A stretch of 17,486 nucleotides of DNA from Roseiarcus sp031367195 (lineage in GTDB: Bacteria > Pseudomonadota > Alphaproteobacteria > Rhizobiales > Beijerinckiaceae): assembly GCA_031367195.1 (NCBI GenBank), contig JANLPL010000346.1:1-17486 (forward strand), written 5' to 3'. The notes beneath the pieces were generated by a model. The model did no database searches. It worked only from the letters and a program-made list of their open reading frames with translations, and had not been told where the DNA came from. The position numbers and the translations under genes were made by a program. Positions 7,519-14,473 of this stretch are shown here, piece by piece (the first letter of the stretch is position 1; every line of letters begins with the position of its first letter).

Positions 7519-7548
7519 CCCTTCCCGGCCCTTCCCCTCGGGAAGGGC
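7519..7548 (-). promoter_or_regulatory. Three-copy GGGAAGGG leader with hairpin before the TetR gene
   Basis: On the minus strand the leader reads GCCCTTCCC, then loop GAG, then GGGAAGGGC. This is a perfect 9-bp stem with a 3-nt loop (7528-7548). A second GGGAAGGG follows (7519-7526) and serves as the Shine-Dalgarno sequence four bases before ATG 7514. The pyrimidine arm could pair with either purine copy, giving an SD-free or an SD-blocked form. The structure is seen directly; a regulatory role is inferred. It could also be a dispersed extragenic palindrome. Confidence 0.5.
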
Positions 7549-7580
7549 GTTGTCAAATCATCGGTTCGAGCTGAGACGCC

Positions 7581-8636
7581 TCATGTCGTTTCAAGCACGA
7601 TCCTGCCGATCACCTCGCCAGCCGCAAGCCGCCTCAGCGCCTCGTTGGCGGAGTCCTGCGGCATCCGCTGAACAGGCAGCGGAGGCAGCTTGCCGGCCTT
7701 GGCGAGTTCCGCGACCGCGATCAGATCGCGGACGGTTCCCGTGTTGCTGCCCTGGACCGAGTGCGCGCGGAAAACCATGCCGGCGAGCGACAGCGTCATG
7801 TCGCCACCGGCGACGCCGACCAGCACGAGCTTGCCGCCTTTGCCGAGAAAGCCGAGCGCCGAATTGGCGGTCGAAGTCGAATTGACGAAATCGAGCACCG
7901 CGAGCGCCGGCCCGTCGGCCGCGCGCATCACCGCTTCGGCGAGATCTCCGGCGGCGCCGTCTATTGTCGCGGTCGCTCCCGCCGCCGCCGCGGCTTCGCG
8001 TTTGCGCTCGCTGGTGTCGATGCTGATGATCGAGCGGTGGCCGAATGCGCGCAGCATACCGATCGCCGCAAGCCCCAGCCCGCCCGCGCCGATCAGCACG
8101 ACGGGGCGATCCGGGTCCAACGAGCCCAATTTGCGGATGGCCGAATAGACCGTGACGCCGGAACACGCGAAGGTCGCCGCGACGGCGGGATCGACATCGC
8201 CATAGTCCACGAGGTAGCGAGGATGCGGCGCGACAACGTGCGAGCCGAATCCGCCGTGTCTGATGACCCCGATCGCGCTGGGGCTATCGCACATATTGTC
8301 GTCGCCCTCGCGGCAGCGAAAGCAGCGTCCGCAGCCGAGCCAGGGATAGACGATCCGAAGGTCGCCGATTTCGACGCCGCTCGCCTCCGGCCCTTTCGCC
8401 ACGACGCGTCCGACCACCTCATGCCCCGGCGCGCGCGGCAGGGTGACGCCGCGATCTGCGATCGTCAGCGTCTTGCCGCCTCCCATATTGTAGGAGCCCT
8501 TCCAGAAATGCAGATCGGAATGGCAGACCCCGCAATGCGTGACGGCGATGACGACTTCCGTCCCCGCCGGCTCGGGGTCCGCGACTTCGATGCATTGCAG
8601 CGGCTGTTGGTGTTCGACGACGGCCCAGAGCTTCAT
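7581..8636 (-). CDS. Zinc-dependent alcohol dehydrogenase (MDR family)
   Basis: This 351-aa medium-chain dehydrogenase/reductase carries catalytic-zinc ligands in GVCHSD (Cys38) and GHE (His72, Glu73). The structural-zinc set is Cys102, Cys105, Cys108 and Cys116. A Rossmann loop GAGGLG is followed by ISIDTSERKR, whose Asp suggests NAD over NADP. The segments DLHFWKG, GGGKTLTIADRG and PHPRYLVDYGD are typical of a bacterial ADH subgroup with broad primary or secondary alcohol activity. ATG 8636 gives the normal family N-terminus (MKLWAVV). A TTG at 8651 is possible but has no ribosome site. No strong SD precedes ATG 8636 either. It lies upstream of the TetR gene on the same strand and is divergent from the ABC operon. 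It may oxidise an alcohol released from the imported substrate. That role is inferred. Confidence 0.93.
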   Translation of the reverse strand: MKLWAVVEHQQPLQCIEVADPEPAGTEVVIAVTHCGVCHSDLHFWKGSYNMGGGKTLTIADRGVTLPRAPGHEVVGRVVAKGPEASGVEIGDLRIVYPWLGCGRCFRCREGDDNMCDSPSAIGVIRHGGFGSHVVAPHPRYLVDYGDVDPAVAATFACSGVTVYSAIRKLGSLDPDRPVVLIGAGGLGLAAIGMLRAFGHRSIISIDTSERKREAAAAAGATATIDGAAGDLAEAVMRAADGPALAVLDFVNSTSTANSALGFLGKGGKLVLVGVAGGDMTLSLAGMVFRAHSVQGSNTGTVRDLIAVAELAKAGKLPPLPVQRMPQDSANEALRRLAAGEVIGRIVLETT

Positions 8637-8788
8637 GGCGGCGTATCCCAAGCGAAGTCATGCGTGGCTTGCGACGGGACGGGTGTCGTCGCTCCCGAAA
8701 CCACCCGCGGGATAGGCGCGCCGGCGGTTCATCAAGCCGACGGCGAGACGCCAAAGTCGCGGCGGCGTGACTCCTGTCTCCCTGTTTG

Positions 8789-8802
8789 CGGCGCGCGCGC
8801 CG
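8789..8802. repeat. 14-bp perfect GC palindrome
   Basis: CGGCGCGCGCGCCG is a perfect 14-bp palindrome in the region upstream of the alcohol dehydrogenase. It is low-complexity GC, so chance is a serious alternative. It could be a hairpin or a protein site near the start of the leftward transcript. Confidence 0.3.
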
Positions 8803-8923
8803 ATTTCATTTGTTCGTGATGTTCATGCCCTGCTTTGCCCACGGCTTCAAGGCCGCGCATGCAAAAATATGAAGCCTTAGCATAGCGCAATAGCCCTATA
8901 ACGAAGTCGTCTCGGGCGGCGCG

Positions 8924-8952
8924 TTGACATCGCCCGCTCGTAATGAATTAGC
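8924..8952 (+). promoter_or_regulatory. Candidate sigma-70 promoter for the ABC operon
   Basis: A perfect TTGACA (8924-8929) is followed after 16-18 nt by only a weak -10 (AATTAG or ATTAGC around 8946-8952). The strong -35 with a poor -10 suits a regulated promoter. The -10 region lies inside the AATGAA/TTCATT palindrome. The orientation points at the permease at 9084, leaving a leader of about 120 nt. Confidence 0.45.
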
Positions 8953-8958
8953 TTCATT
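8942..8958. promoter_or_regulatory. Operator-like palindrome AATGAA-N5-TTCATT
   Basis: AATGAA (8942-8947), five bases TTAGC, then TTCATT (8953-8958) form a perfect 6-bp inverted repeat in one of the few AT-rich spots of the window, overlapping the expected -10 of the ABC operon promoter. A dimeric repressor bound here would block transcription. No regulator gene for it is identifiable. The TetR protein in this window is one candidate. Confidence 0.45.
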
Positions 8959-9071
8959 TATGCGTCGCGCGATGTCTCTCTCGAAATTGACGCGAAATGG
9001 GGGGACGCCTGGATGAAACTTCGATCGTGTCGGGATGCGGACTGTTCGGGCGTTCCACGCGGCGGACATCC

Positions 9072-9079
9072 GGGAGGAG
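9072..9079 (+). promoter_or_regulatory. Strong Shine-Dalgarno that decides a GTG start
   Basis: GGGAGGAG lies just before GTG 9084, with six bases between GGAGG and the start codon. The same frame also has an ATG at 8997, but that would add 29 arginine- and serine-rich residues that the paralogous permease at 16306 lacks. I therefore place the start at 9084. Confidence 0.7.
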
Positions 9080-9083
9080 TTCG

Positions 9084-10082
9084 GTGAGCGGTCGCGGCGC
9101 GGCGTTTTCCCTGCGGCGGATCAGCTTCAGTCAAGAGACGATCGTCTTCATCATCGCCGTCGCGATGTTCATTCTGTTCGCTGTCTTCCTCAAAGGGTTC
9201 ATCAACGCCGGAAATATCCTGTCGCTGGTGCAGAATGTCTCGATTCTCGGCATTCTCGGCATCGGCATGGCGGTCGCCATTATCGGCCGCGGCATAGACC
9301 TCTCGATGATCGCCAACATGGCGATCTCGGTCGCCTGGGTTCTCAACATGGCCAATACGGGGACTCCGCTGGGACTGGCCATCCTCTGGGGCATCGGTCT
9401 GAGCCTGCTGATCGGCCTCGCAAACGGCATCTTGATCGCCTACGTCGAGATTCCCGCCATCTTCGCGACCTTGGCGATGGGGACCGTGGTGTATGGCTTC
9501 GGCCATTCCGTGCTGGTCAACAGCGATGTCATCTTCATGCCGAAATCCGCGCCCTGGTTCCAGGCCATCGGCGGCGGAACTTTGTTGGGCGTGCCGAACC
9601 CGGTGATCCTGCTCGCGGTGTTTTCGCTGGCCGCGTTCCTGTTCCTGCGGTTCACGCGCCCTGGCCGATTCATCTACGGCATCGGCGACAACCCGCTGAC
9701 CGCGCGCGCCACCGGCGTTCCCGCGCGCCCGATGATGGTTCTGCAATATCTGTTGACCTCGGCGATCGGCTTCGCGGCGGGCATCGTCACCGCGACCGCT
9801 GTCAACTCAATGAACACGCGCGTCGCCAATTCCACGATGGTCTATGACGTCATTCTCGTTGTTGTGATCGGCGGCGTCGGTCTGAGCGGCGGCAAGGGCG
9901 GCGTGAGAAACGTGATCGTCGGCACCCTGCTGATCGGCACGCTGCTCAATGGCATGACGATCATGGATATCCCTTACACGATACAGAACATCACCAAGAG
10001 CAGCATTCTTCTGGTCGCGATCGTGGCGGATTCGATCATGAACCCGCGCGACGAGCAGACCTCGCAACAAGGGGATATCTGA
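9084..10082 (+). CDS. CUT2/RbsC-type ABC transporter permease (copy 1)
   Basis: This 332-aa polytopic membrane protein of the BPD_transp_2 (RbsC/XylH) family has about 8-10 hydrophobic segments from residue 17 to near the C-terminus. The family signature is GMAVAIIGRGIDLS, a variant of the GMTxVxLTGGIDLS motif. AYVEIPAIFATLA and VVVIGGVGLSGGKGG, the region that contacts the ATPase, are also present. The gene opens the ABC operon. The binding protein follows after 55 nt. It is strikingly similar along its length to the permease at 16306, and both end in the same NPRDEQTSQQGDI tail. It probably pairs with the permease domain of the fusion protein downstream to form a heterodimeric channel, as in systems with two CUT2 permeases. 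The substrate may be a sugar or polyol, but many CUT2-like systems carry other small molecules. Confidence 0.92.
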   Translation: MSGRGAAFSLRRISFSQETIVFIIAVAMFILFAVFLKGFINAGNILSLVQNVSILGILGIGMAVAIIGRGIDLSMIANMAISVAWVLNMANTGTPLGLAILWGIGLSLLIGLANGILIAYVEIPAIFATLAMGTVVYGFGHSVLVNSDVIFMPKSAPWFQAIGGGTLLGVPNPVILLAVFSLAAFLFLRFTRPGRFIYGIGDNPLTARATGVPARPMMVLQYLLTSAIGFAAGIVTATAVNSMNTRVANSTMVYDVILVVVIGGVGLSGGKGGVRNVIVGTLLIGTLLNGMTIMDIPYTIQNITKSSILLVAIVADSIMNPRDEQTSQQGDI

Positions 10083-10137
10083 AGTCCCCGGCACAGAGCC
10101 GAAAACGGTCGAATCGCATTCAACAAGAGGAAACCCC

Positions 10138-11160
10138 ATGTACCTGAAAAAGTCACTCATCGCTCTGGCTGCAACGGCGTCGTTATGCGCGGTCGCCAGC
10201 GTCGCCCTCGCCGACCATTTCGACGATGGCCAGTGGAACGCCACGGAGAAGGCCCTGAAGGGCAAGACGGTCGCGTTCGTCCCGATCTCGATGGGTTTCG
10301 ACCTGCCGCAGGCCTGGGCCGCCGCGCTTCAACACGACGCCGACAAATGGGGCTTCAAACTCGTGATCCGCGACCCCAACTGGGACGTGGCCGCCGGCGC
10401 CCAGGCGCTGACGCAGTTGATCGCGGAAAAGCCGGATCTGCTGATCTTCCATCCGCTCGACATGACCGCTTACGCAAAACTGGTGAAGAAGGCGGGCGAC
10501 GCGGGCATCACGACCGTCCAGATGAACTTGAAGTCGCTCAACACCGGCGACGCTTATGTCGGCGCCGACTGGCACGATCTGCTCACGCAGCAGACGCAAG
10601 CCGCGGTCAGGTTCTGCGGCGCCGGCACCTCCGGCAAGATCGCGCTGCTTCAGGGAAATCCGACCACGCCGACCGTCATCATCGGCATGGGCGGCGTCAA
10701 CGAAGTTCTCGGCAAGAATCCCGGCTTGAAGGTCGTGGCGACGCAATCCGCCGACTGGGACGCCACAAAGGCCCACGACATCACCGGCACCCTGCTCAAA
10801 CAGAACGAGGATCTGTGCGCGATCGTCGGGTTCTGGGATGGCCAGGACATTGGCGCCGCGGCGGCGATCAAGGAGGCCGGCAAGACCGGCAAGGTGAAGC
10901 TGATCACCAATGGCGCCGGGCGGCAGGCCGCCGCGTGTGACAACGTCGCCAACGGCAGCTTCGATTCATATCACAGCTACAATGCGAAGGGGCAGGGACG
11001 CGACCTCGCCGCCATCGTCCGCATGCTGCTGCAACACAAGCCGGAGAAGGGTGGCGCGCATCCGTTCGCCGTCTATTCGGACTCGAAGGAAATCACCAAG
11101 GCGAACATGACGTCCGAGTCGTGCTGGACGATCGAGGACATCAAGGCGAACGGCGGCTGA
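10138..11160 (+). CDS. Periplasmic sugar-type substrate-binding protein (copy 1)
   Basis: This 340-aa protein has a clear Sec signal peptide: MYLKKS, a hydrophobic core, and an ALA cleavage site after residue 25. The mature part shows the type-I periplasmic binding fold. A first strand KTVAFVPISMGFDLPQAWAA is followed by QALTQLIAEKPDLLIFHPLD, TTVQMN, KIALLQGNP, and a final-lobe strand KLITNGAG. It would deliver ligand to the RbsC-type permeases. AAGAGGAAA lies eight bases before ATG 10138. The N-terminus (DHFDDGQW) matches the start of the partial binding protein at 17304 (SEYDDGQS), so the two are paralogues. The ligand is not readable. The aromatic and acidic pattern resembles simple-sugar binders, but non-sugar ligands are known in this family. 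Confidence 0.93.
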   Translation: MYLKKSLIALAATASLCAVASVALADHFDDGQWNATEKALKGKTVAFVPISMGFDLPQAWAAALQHDADKWGFKLVIRDPNWDVAAGAQALTQLIAEKPDLLIFHPLDMTAYAKLVKKAGDAGITTVQMNLKSLNTGDAYVGADWHDLLTQQTQAAVRFCGAGTSGKIALLQGNPTTPTVIIGMGGVNEVLGKNPGLKVVATQSADWDATKAHDITGTLLKQNEDLCAIVGFWDGQDIGAAAAIKEAGKTGKVKLITNGAGRQAAACDNVANGSFDSYHSYNAKGQGRDLAAIVRMLLQHKPEKGGAHPFAVYSDSKEITKANMTSESCWTIEDIKANGG

Positions 11161-11174
11161 TCCGCCCGTCCATT

Positions 11175-11207
11175 GGCGGCGGCGCGCGGGTACAGCGCGA
11201 CGCCGCC
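11175..11207 (+). other. Long stem-loop after the binding-protein gene
   Basis: GGCGGCGGCGCGC (11175-11187) can pair with GCGCGACGCCGCC (11195-11207) with one mismatch, leaving a 7-nt loop. It starts 14 nt after the binding-protein stop and no T-run follows. Stem-loops in this place often protect the upstream mRNA and lift binding-protein yield over the permease (known for malE-malF). That role is inferred here. Confidence 0.6.
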
Positions 11208-11239
11208 ATGTTTCCTCCATCGCGTCAGGCTCCCAGCAA

Positions 11240-13366
11240 ATGTCGACATCGGAAGTCTATGATCGGTGGCGGTCGCGCCTGTTTCCCGACCATGTGATCG
11301 GCGAGATCCTTTCGAAGAACTGGATCGACAATGCGATTCCATTTCTGTTCCTGATCGTCACGATCACGACGTTCGGAACGATACTGCCGAACTTCCTGGC
11401 GGTCGGAGGCCTCAGCGATCAGGCTCGGGAACTCGGGGAAATTGTGTTCGTCGTGCTCGGGATGACGATCGTCATGCTCGCGGGCGGCATTGATCTCAGC
11501 GTCGGTTCGACTTTCGCGCTGAGCAACTTCGTCATGCTCGCGGCGTTCAACTGGCAGCACTTGCCGGTGGGCGTGGCGATTGGCCTCGCGCTGCTTTCGG
11601 GAGCGATCGTCGGGTTGGTCAACGGCATTCTCGTCGGTTATCTTCGGCTCCGCGCGTTTCTGACCACCCTGGTGACGCTGATCATCGTTCGCGCAATCGA
11701 CGACACGCTAGTGCTGAAATATTCCGTCGCGGTCGGCGCGCTCAACGACAGTTCCAATATATGGAATTTCATCAGCGACGGCGACTTTTACGGGGCGCCG
11801 CCTGTTTTCATCGTCGCCATGCTGGTCGCGATTGTCGGGCACATTTTCCTCACCCGCCTGCGTCCTGGCTGGCATATTCTCGCCGTCGGCGGATCGCGCC
11901 GATCCGCGCACAATGCCGGACTCTCGGTACGGCGGACGGTCGCGATGACCTATGTCATGTCGGGAATCGCGGCCGCCGCGGGCGGCGTATTCTACGCATC
12001 GCGCCTCGCCTCGGCGGGCGCCAGCACCGGCGTGGGTCTCGAGGTCACGGCGCTCACCGCCGCGGTGCTCGGCGGCAACAGCCTCGGCGGCGGGCGCGGT
12101 TCCGTCGCCAAGGCGCTGCTCGGCGCGGTCATCGTGCTCATCATCAACAACAGCCTCGTGCGCATGGGATTGAAGAGCGGCGCGGGTTCGCTGGTGCTGG
12201 GCATCGTGCTGCTGGTGGCGGTCGGCATCGACGTGCGCTGGTTGAAGAACCGATTGAATGTGCTATCGGCGGTCTATGTCTCGCCGAGCTACTTCAAGAT
12301 GCTGCCGTGCCCTTCGACCGCGGAAGGGTCTGACTCGGTTTACGCGCTCAACGATAAATTGCGCGATGTCGAATTGATCGGGCTGGGAGAAATCGATGGC
12401 GCCGAAGATCCGCTGCTCGACGAGGACGACCATCTCTACTTCGGCAATCGCCAGGGCGACATCATCAGGTACTTCGGGCCCGATCACAAGAAATCCGAAA
12501 TATATGCGCATATCGGCGGCACGCCGCTGGGCATGGCGTTCGACAGGCAAGGCAATCTGACCACTTGCGTCGCCGGCATGGGCCTCTACCAGGTCCGCAA
12601 GGATAGCCGCGAAGTCATCAAGCTCACCGACGAGACCAACCGCTCCTGGTTCTCCATCATCGACGATTCCCGGATGCGTCTAGCCGACGATCTCGATATC
12701 GCGCCCGACGGACGCATCTTCTTCAGCGAGGCGACGGTCCGGTTCGATCAGCACGAGTGGATGGTCGATGCCCTGGAGGCGCGAGGCAACGGCCGCATCA
12801 TCTGCTACGACCCGCGCGACAAGTCGACCAAGACCGTCGTGCCCAACATCCGGTTCCCGAATGGCGTCTGCCTCGCTCACGACGCCAAGTCGATCTATTA
12901 CGGGACGACTTGGGGGTGCACAGTCGAGCGCTTTTGGATCGAGGGGCCGAAGGCGGGCTCGGTCGAAACCATCATCGCCAATCTTCCAGGATATGCCGAC
13001 AATATCAACCGCTCGTCTGACGGACACTACTGGCTCGCCATCGTCGGCATGCGCACCCCCGCCTTCGATCTCGCGCTGCGCAAGCCCGGATTTCGTCGCC
13101 GCATGGTGCGCCGCGTCGCGCAGGACGAGTGGCTGTTCCCGCAGATGAACGTCGGCAATGTCATCAAGTTCACCGACAAGGGCGATGTGATCGATTGCCT
13201 CTGGGATAAGCGGGGCGTCAACCACCCGATGCTGACATCGTGCAACGAGCACAAGGGTTATCTGTATCTCGGAGGCGTCTACAACAACCGAGTTGGCAAG
13301 TACAAGATTCCGGGCGCGGATCCCACCTTCACCAATCAGCGCTCCTATTGGGGAGCGAAGGCGTGA
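11240..13366 (+). CDS. Fusion: CUT2 ABC permease plus strictosidine-synthase/APMAP-like beta-propeller
   Basis: One uninterrupted 708-aa frame joins two complete modules. Residues 1 to about 338 are an RbsC-type permease with the canonical GMTIVMLAGGIDLSVGS, an AVLGGNSLGGGRGS coupling region and a GIDVRWLKNR end. A linker of roughly 40 residues leads to a six-bladed-propeller-type domain (about 380-708) of the SMP-30/strictosidine-synthase/APMAP group. Its signatures are DGAEDPLLDEDDHLYFGN, GTPLGMAFD, LDIAPDGRIFFSEA, RFPNGV and LPGYADNINRSSDG. Candidate metal ligands as in paraoxonase/SMP-30 are Glu389, Asn541 and Asp587-Asn588. RbsC-type C-termini are cytoplasmic, so the propeller should face the cytosol and might hydrolyse a lactone or ester on entry. 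The SD before ATG 11240 is weak. A GTG (12260) or ATG (12299) might give separate propeller, but neither has a good ribosome site. Confidence 0.88.
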   Translation: MSTSEVYDRWRSRLFPDHVIGEILSKNWIDNAIPFLFLIVTITTFGTILPNFLAVGGLSDQARELGEIVFVVLGMTIVMLAGGIDLSVGSTFALSNFVMLAAFNWQHLPVGVAIGLALLSGAIVGLVNGILVGYLRLRAFLTTLVTLIIVRAIDDTLVLKYSVAVGALNDSSNIWNFISDGDFYGAPPVFIVAMLVAIVGHIFLTRLRPGWHILAVGGSRRSAHNAGLSVRRTVAMTYVMSGIAAAAGGVFYASRLASAGASTGVGLEVTALTAAVLGGNSLGGGRGSVAKALLGAVIVLIINNSLVRMGLKSGAGSLVLGIVLLVAVGIDVRWLKNRLNVLSAVYVSPSYFKMLPCPSTAEGSDSVYALNDKLRDVELIGLGEIDGAEDPLLDEDDHLYFGNRQGDIIRYFGPDHKKSEIYAHIGGTPLGMAFDRQGNLTTCVAGMGLYQVRKDSREVIKLTDETNRSWFSIIDDSRMRLADDLDIAPDGRIFFSEATVRFDQHEWMVDALEARGNGRIICYDPRDKSTKTVVPNIRFPNGVCLAHDAKSIYYGTTWGCTVERFWIEGPKAGSVETIIANLPGYADNINRSSDGHYWLAIVGMRTPAFDLALRKPGFRRRMVRRVAQDEWLFPQMNVGNVIKFTDKGDVIDCLWDKRGVNHPMLTSCNEHKGYLYLGGVYNNRVGKYKIPGADPTFTNQRSYWGAKA

Positions 13367-14469
13367 TCGGGTTTCTCAGAGACGCTCTCGACGCCTGGCG
13401 AGGCGGCGGGACCTATTCGGTCGCCGTGCCGCCGATGGACGGCGCGTTGCGTCCCAATCAGGCGCTGGAGGAGGCCGACGAGGCGCTGGCGATCGAGGCC
13501 CCCGACAATCTCACGCGCTTCGGCGAGCGAGTATTGTTTTCCTCGGGCAGGGCTGTCCACGCGCTCGAAGCGCGCGACGGCGGCTTCGCGGCTTCGCGGT
13601 TCGCTCAGTTCGATGCGCCGGTGAGCGCGATGGCGGCCGACTCGAATGGAGGCGTCGTCGTCGGACTCGGCAGCGGCAAACTGGTCGTGCGCGGCGGCAA
13701 GCACGACGGCGAGACGATCGATAAAGTGGGCGACCGCCGGACAATGTGTCCTACGGCCCTCGCCTTCGTCGATTCCGATACGCTGCTGGTTGCGCTGGGC
13801 TCGCAACAGAACCCGCCGGAAAAGTGGAAACACGATCTGATGCAGCGCAATGCGAGTGGCTCGGTCTGGCGCGTCAAACTCGGCGGCGGCGCGGCGACCT
13901 GCCTCGCCGACCGGCTCGCTTTCCCCTATGGCGTCTATCCCGCCGCCGATGGCGCCGTGTTGGTTTCCGAGAGTTGGCAAAATCGCATCCTACGCGTCGT
14001 TCCCGGCGCCAAGCCGACCGTGCTACTTGCCGATATCACGGGTTTTCCCGCGCGCCTGGCGCCTCGCGCGGACAAGGCAGGCGCCTGGCTCGCGGTGTTC
14101 GCGCCGCGCAGTCAGTTGATCGAATTCGTCTTGCGCGAGCGCGACTATCGCGAGCAGATGATGCGGGAGATGGACGACGAATTCTGGATCGCGCCGTCGC
14201 TCGCCGCCCCGAGATCGTTCCTGGAGCCCTTACAGGGTGGGGCGCTGAAGCAACTCGGCATCCTGAAGCCCTGGGCGCCGACGCGCTCTTACGGCCTTGT
14301 CGTCCAGCTCGACGATAGTTTCGAGCCGAAGCTCAGCTTCCACAGCCGCGCCGACGGGCGCCGGCACGGCATTACCTCTTGCCTCGAGCTCGGCGGCCGG
14401 TTGCTCGCCACCAGCAAAGGCGGCGACGCGATCTTATCGTTGTCCATCTCCGACGCGAAACGGAAGTAG
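13363..14469 (+). CDS. Stand-alone strictosidine-synthase-like beta-propeller protein
   Basis: This 368-aa protein starts at a GTG overlapping the fusion gene's stop (GTGA), with GGGGAG seven bases upstream. The frame is open further back to 13240, but that part is antisense-free coding sequence of the previous gene in another frame. There is no signal peptide or membrane segment. Propeller-type repeats are visible, such as NGGVVVGLGSGKLVV, PYGVYPAADGAVLVSESWQNRI and GAWLAVFAPRSQLIEF, with a C-terminal HSRADGRRHGITS typical of strictosidine-synthase-like proteins. Relative to the fused propeller, the PNG asparagine is Tyr189 and the DN pair is Ala230-Arg231, so the presumed metal site looks lost. 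It may be an auxiliary or scaffold partner of the fused domain, or use a different site. Family moderately sure; function unknown. Confidence 0.82.
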   Translation: MIGFLRDALDAWRGGGTYSVAVPPMDGALRPNQALEEADEALAIEAPDNLTRFGERVLFSSGRAVHALEARDGGFAASRFAQFDAPVSAMAADSNGGVVVGLGSGKLVVRGGKHDGETIDKVGDRRTMCPTALAFVDSDTLLVALGSQQNPPEKWKHDLMQRNASGSVWRVKLGGGAATCLADRLAFPYGVYPAADGAVLVSESWQNRILRVVPGAKPTVLLADITGFPARLAPRADKAGAWLAVFAPRSQLIEFVLRERDYREQMMREMDDEFWIAPSLAAPRSFLEPLQGGALKQLGILKPWAPTRSYGLVVQLDDSFEPKLSFHSRADGRRHGITSCLELGGRLLATSKGGDAILSLSISDAKRK

Positions 14470-14473
14470 AGCG

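Larger units (their letters stand above)
8637..9083. other. Divergent intergenic/promoter region (447 nt)
   Basis: No convincing gene is present between the alcohol dehydrogenase start and the permease GTG. Open frames here are continuations of neighbours or antisense shadows. The part from about 8810 to 8960 is visibly richer in A+T than the surroundings, as expected for promoters. It holds a TTGACA box, an AATGAA/TTCATT palindrome and further TTCAT-type words (near 8806 and 8822). It also has ATGAAGC (8869-8875), whose reverse complement recurs as GCTTCAT (8951-8957). Both divergent transcription units probably start here. Confidence 0.6.

Noticed and set aside
7761..8819. 352-aa open frame on the plus strand across the alcohol dehydrogenase
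   Set aside because: The minus-strand gene has the complete zinc-ligand set. The plus-strand product is His/Arg/Asp-rich shadow sequence.
8997..9083. Upstream ATG start for the first permease
   Set aside because: The extra 29 residues are absent from the paralogous permease, have no ribosome site, and GTG 9084 has an excellent one.
13240..13362. Extended start for the stand-alone propeller
   Set aside because: It overlaps the end of the fusion gene in a different frame. GTG 13363 has GGGGAG at a suitable distance and gives the usual stop/start overlap.
11240..13366. Permease-propeller joint as a simple annotation or sequencing artefact
   Set aside because: The frame continues without stop for 708 codons, both modules are full length, and a linker of plausible length joins them. 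A lost stop codon by base error cannot be fully excluded from sequence alone.
14297..14473. 59-residue extension of the ATPase
   Set aside because: It is Ser/Ala-rich shadow of the propeller C-terminus. ATG 14474 starts the standard NBD1 sequence (MAALIEMRDVTKEYRG).
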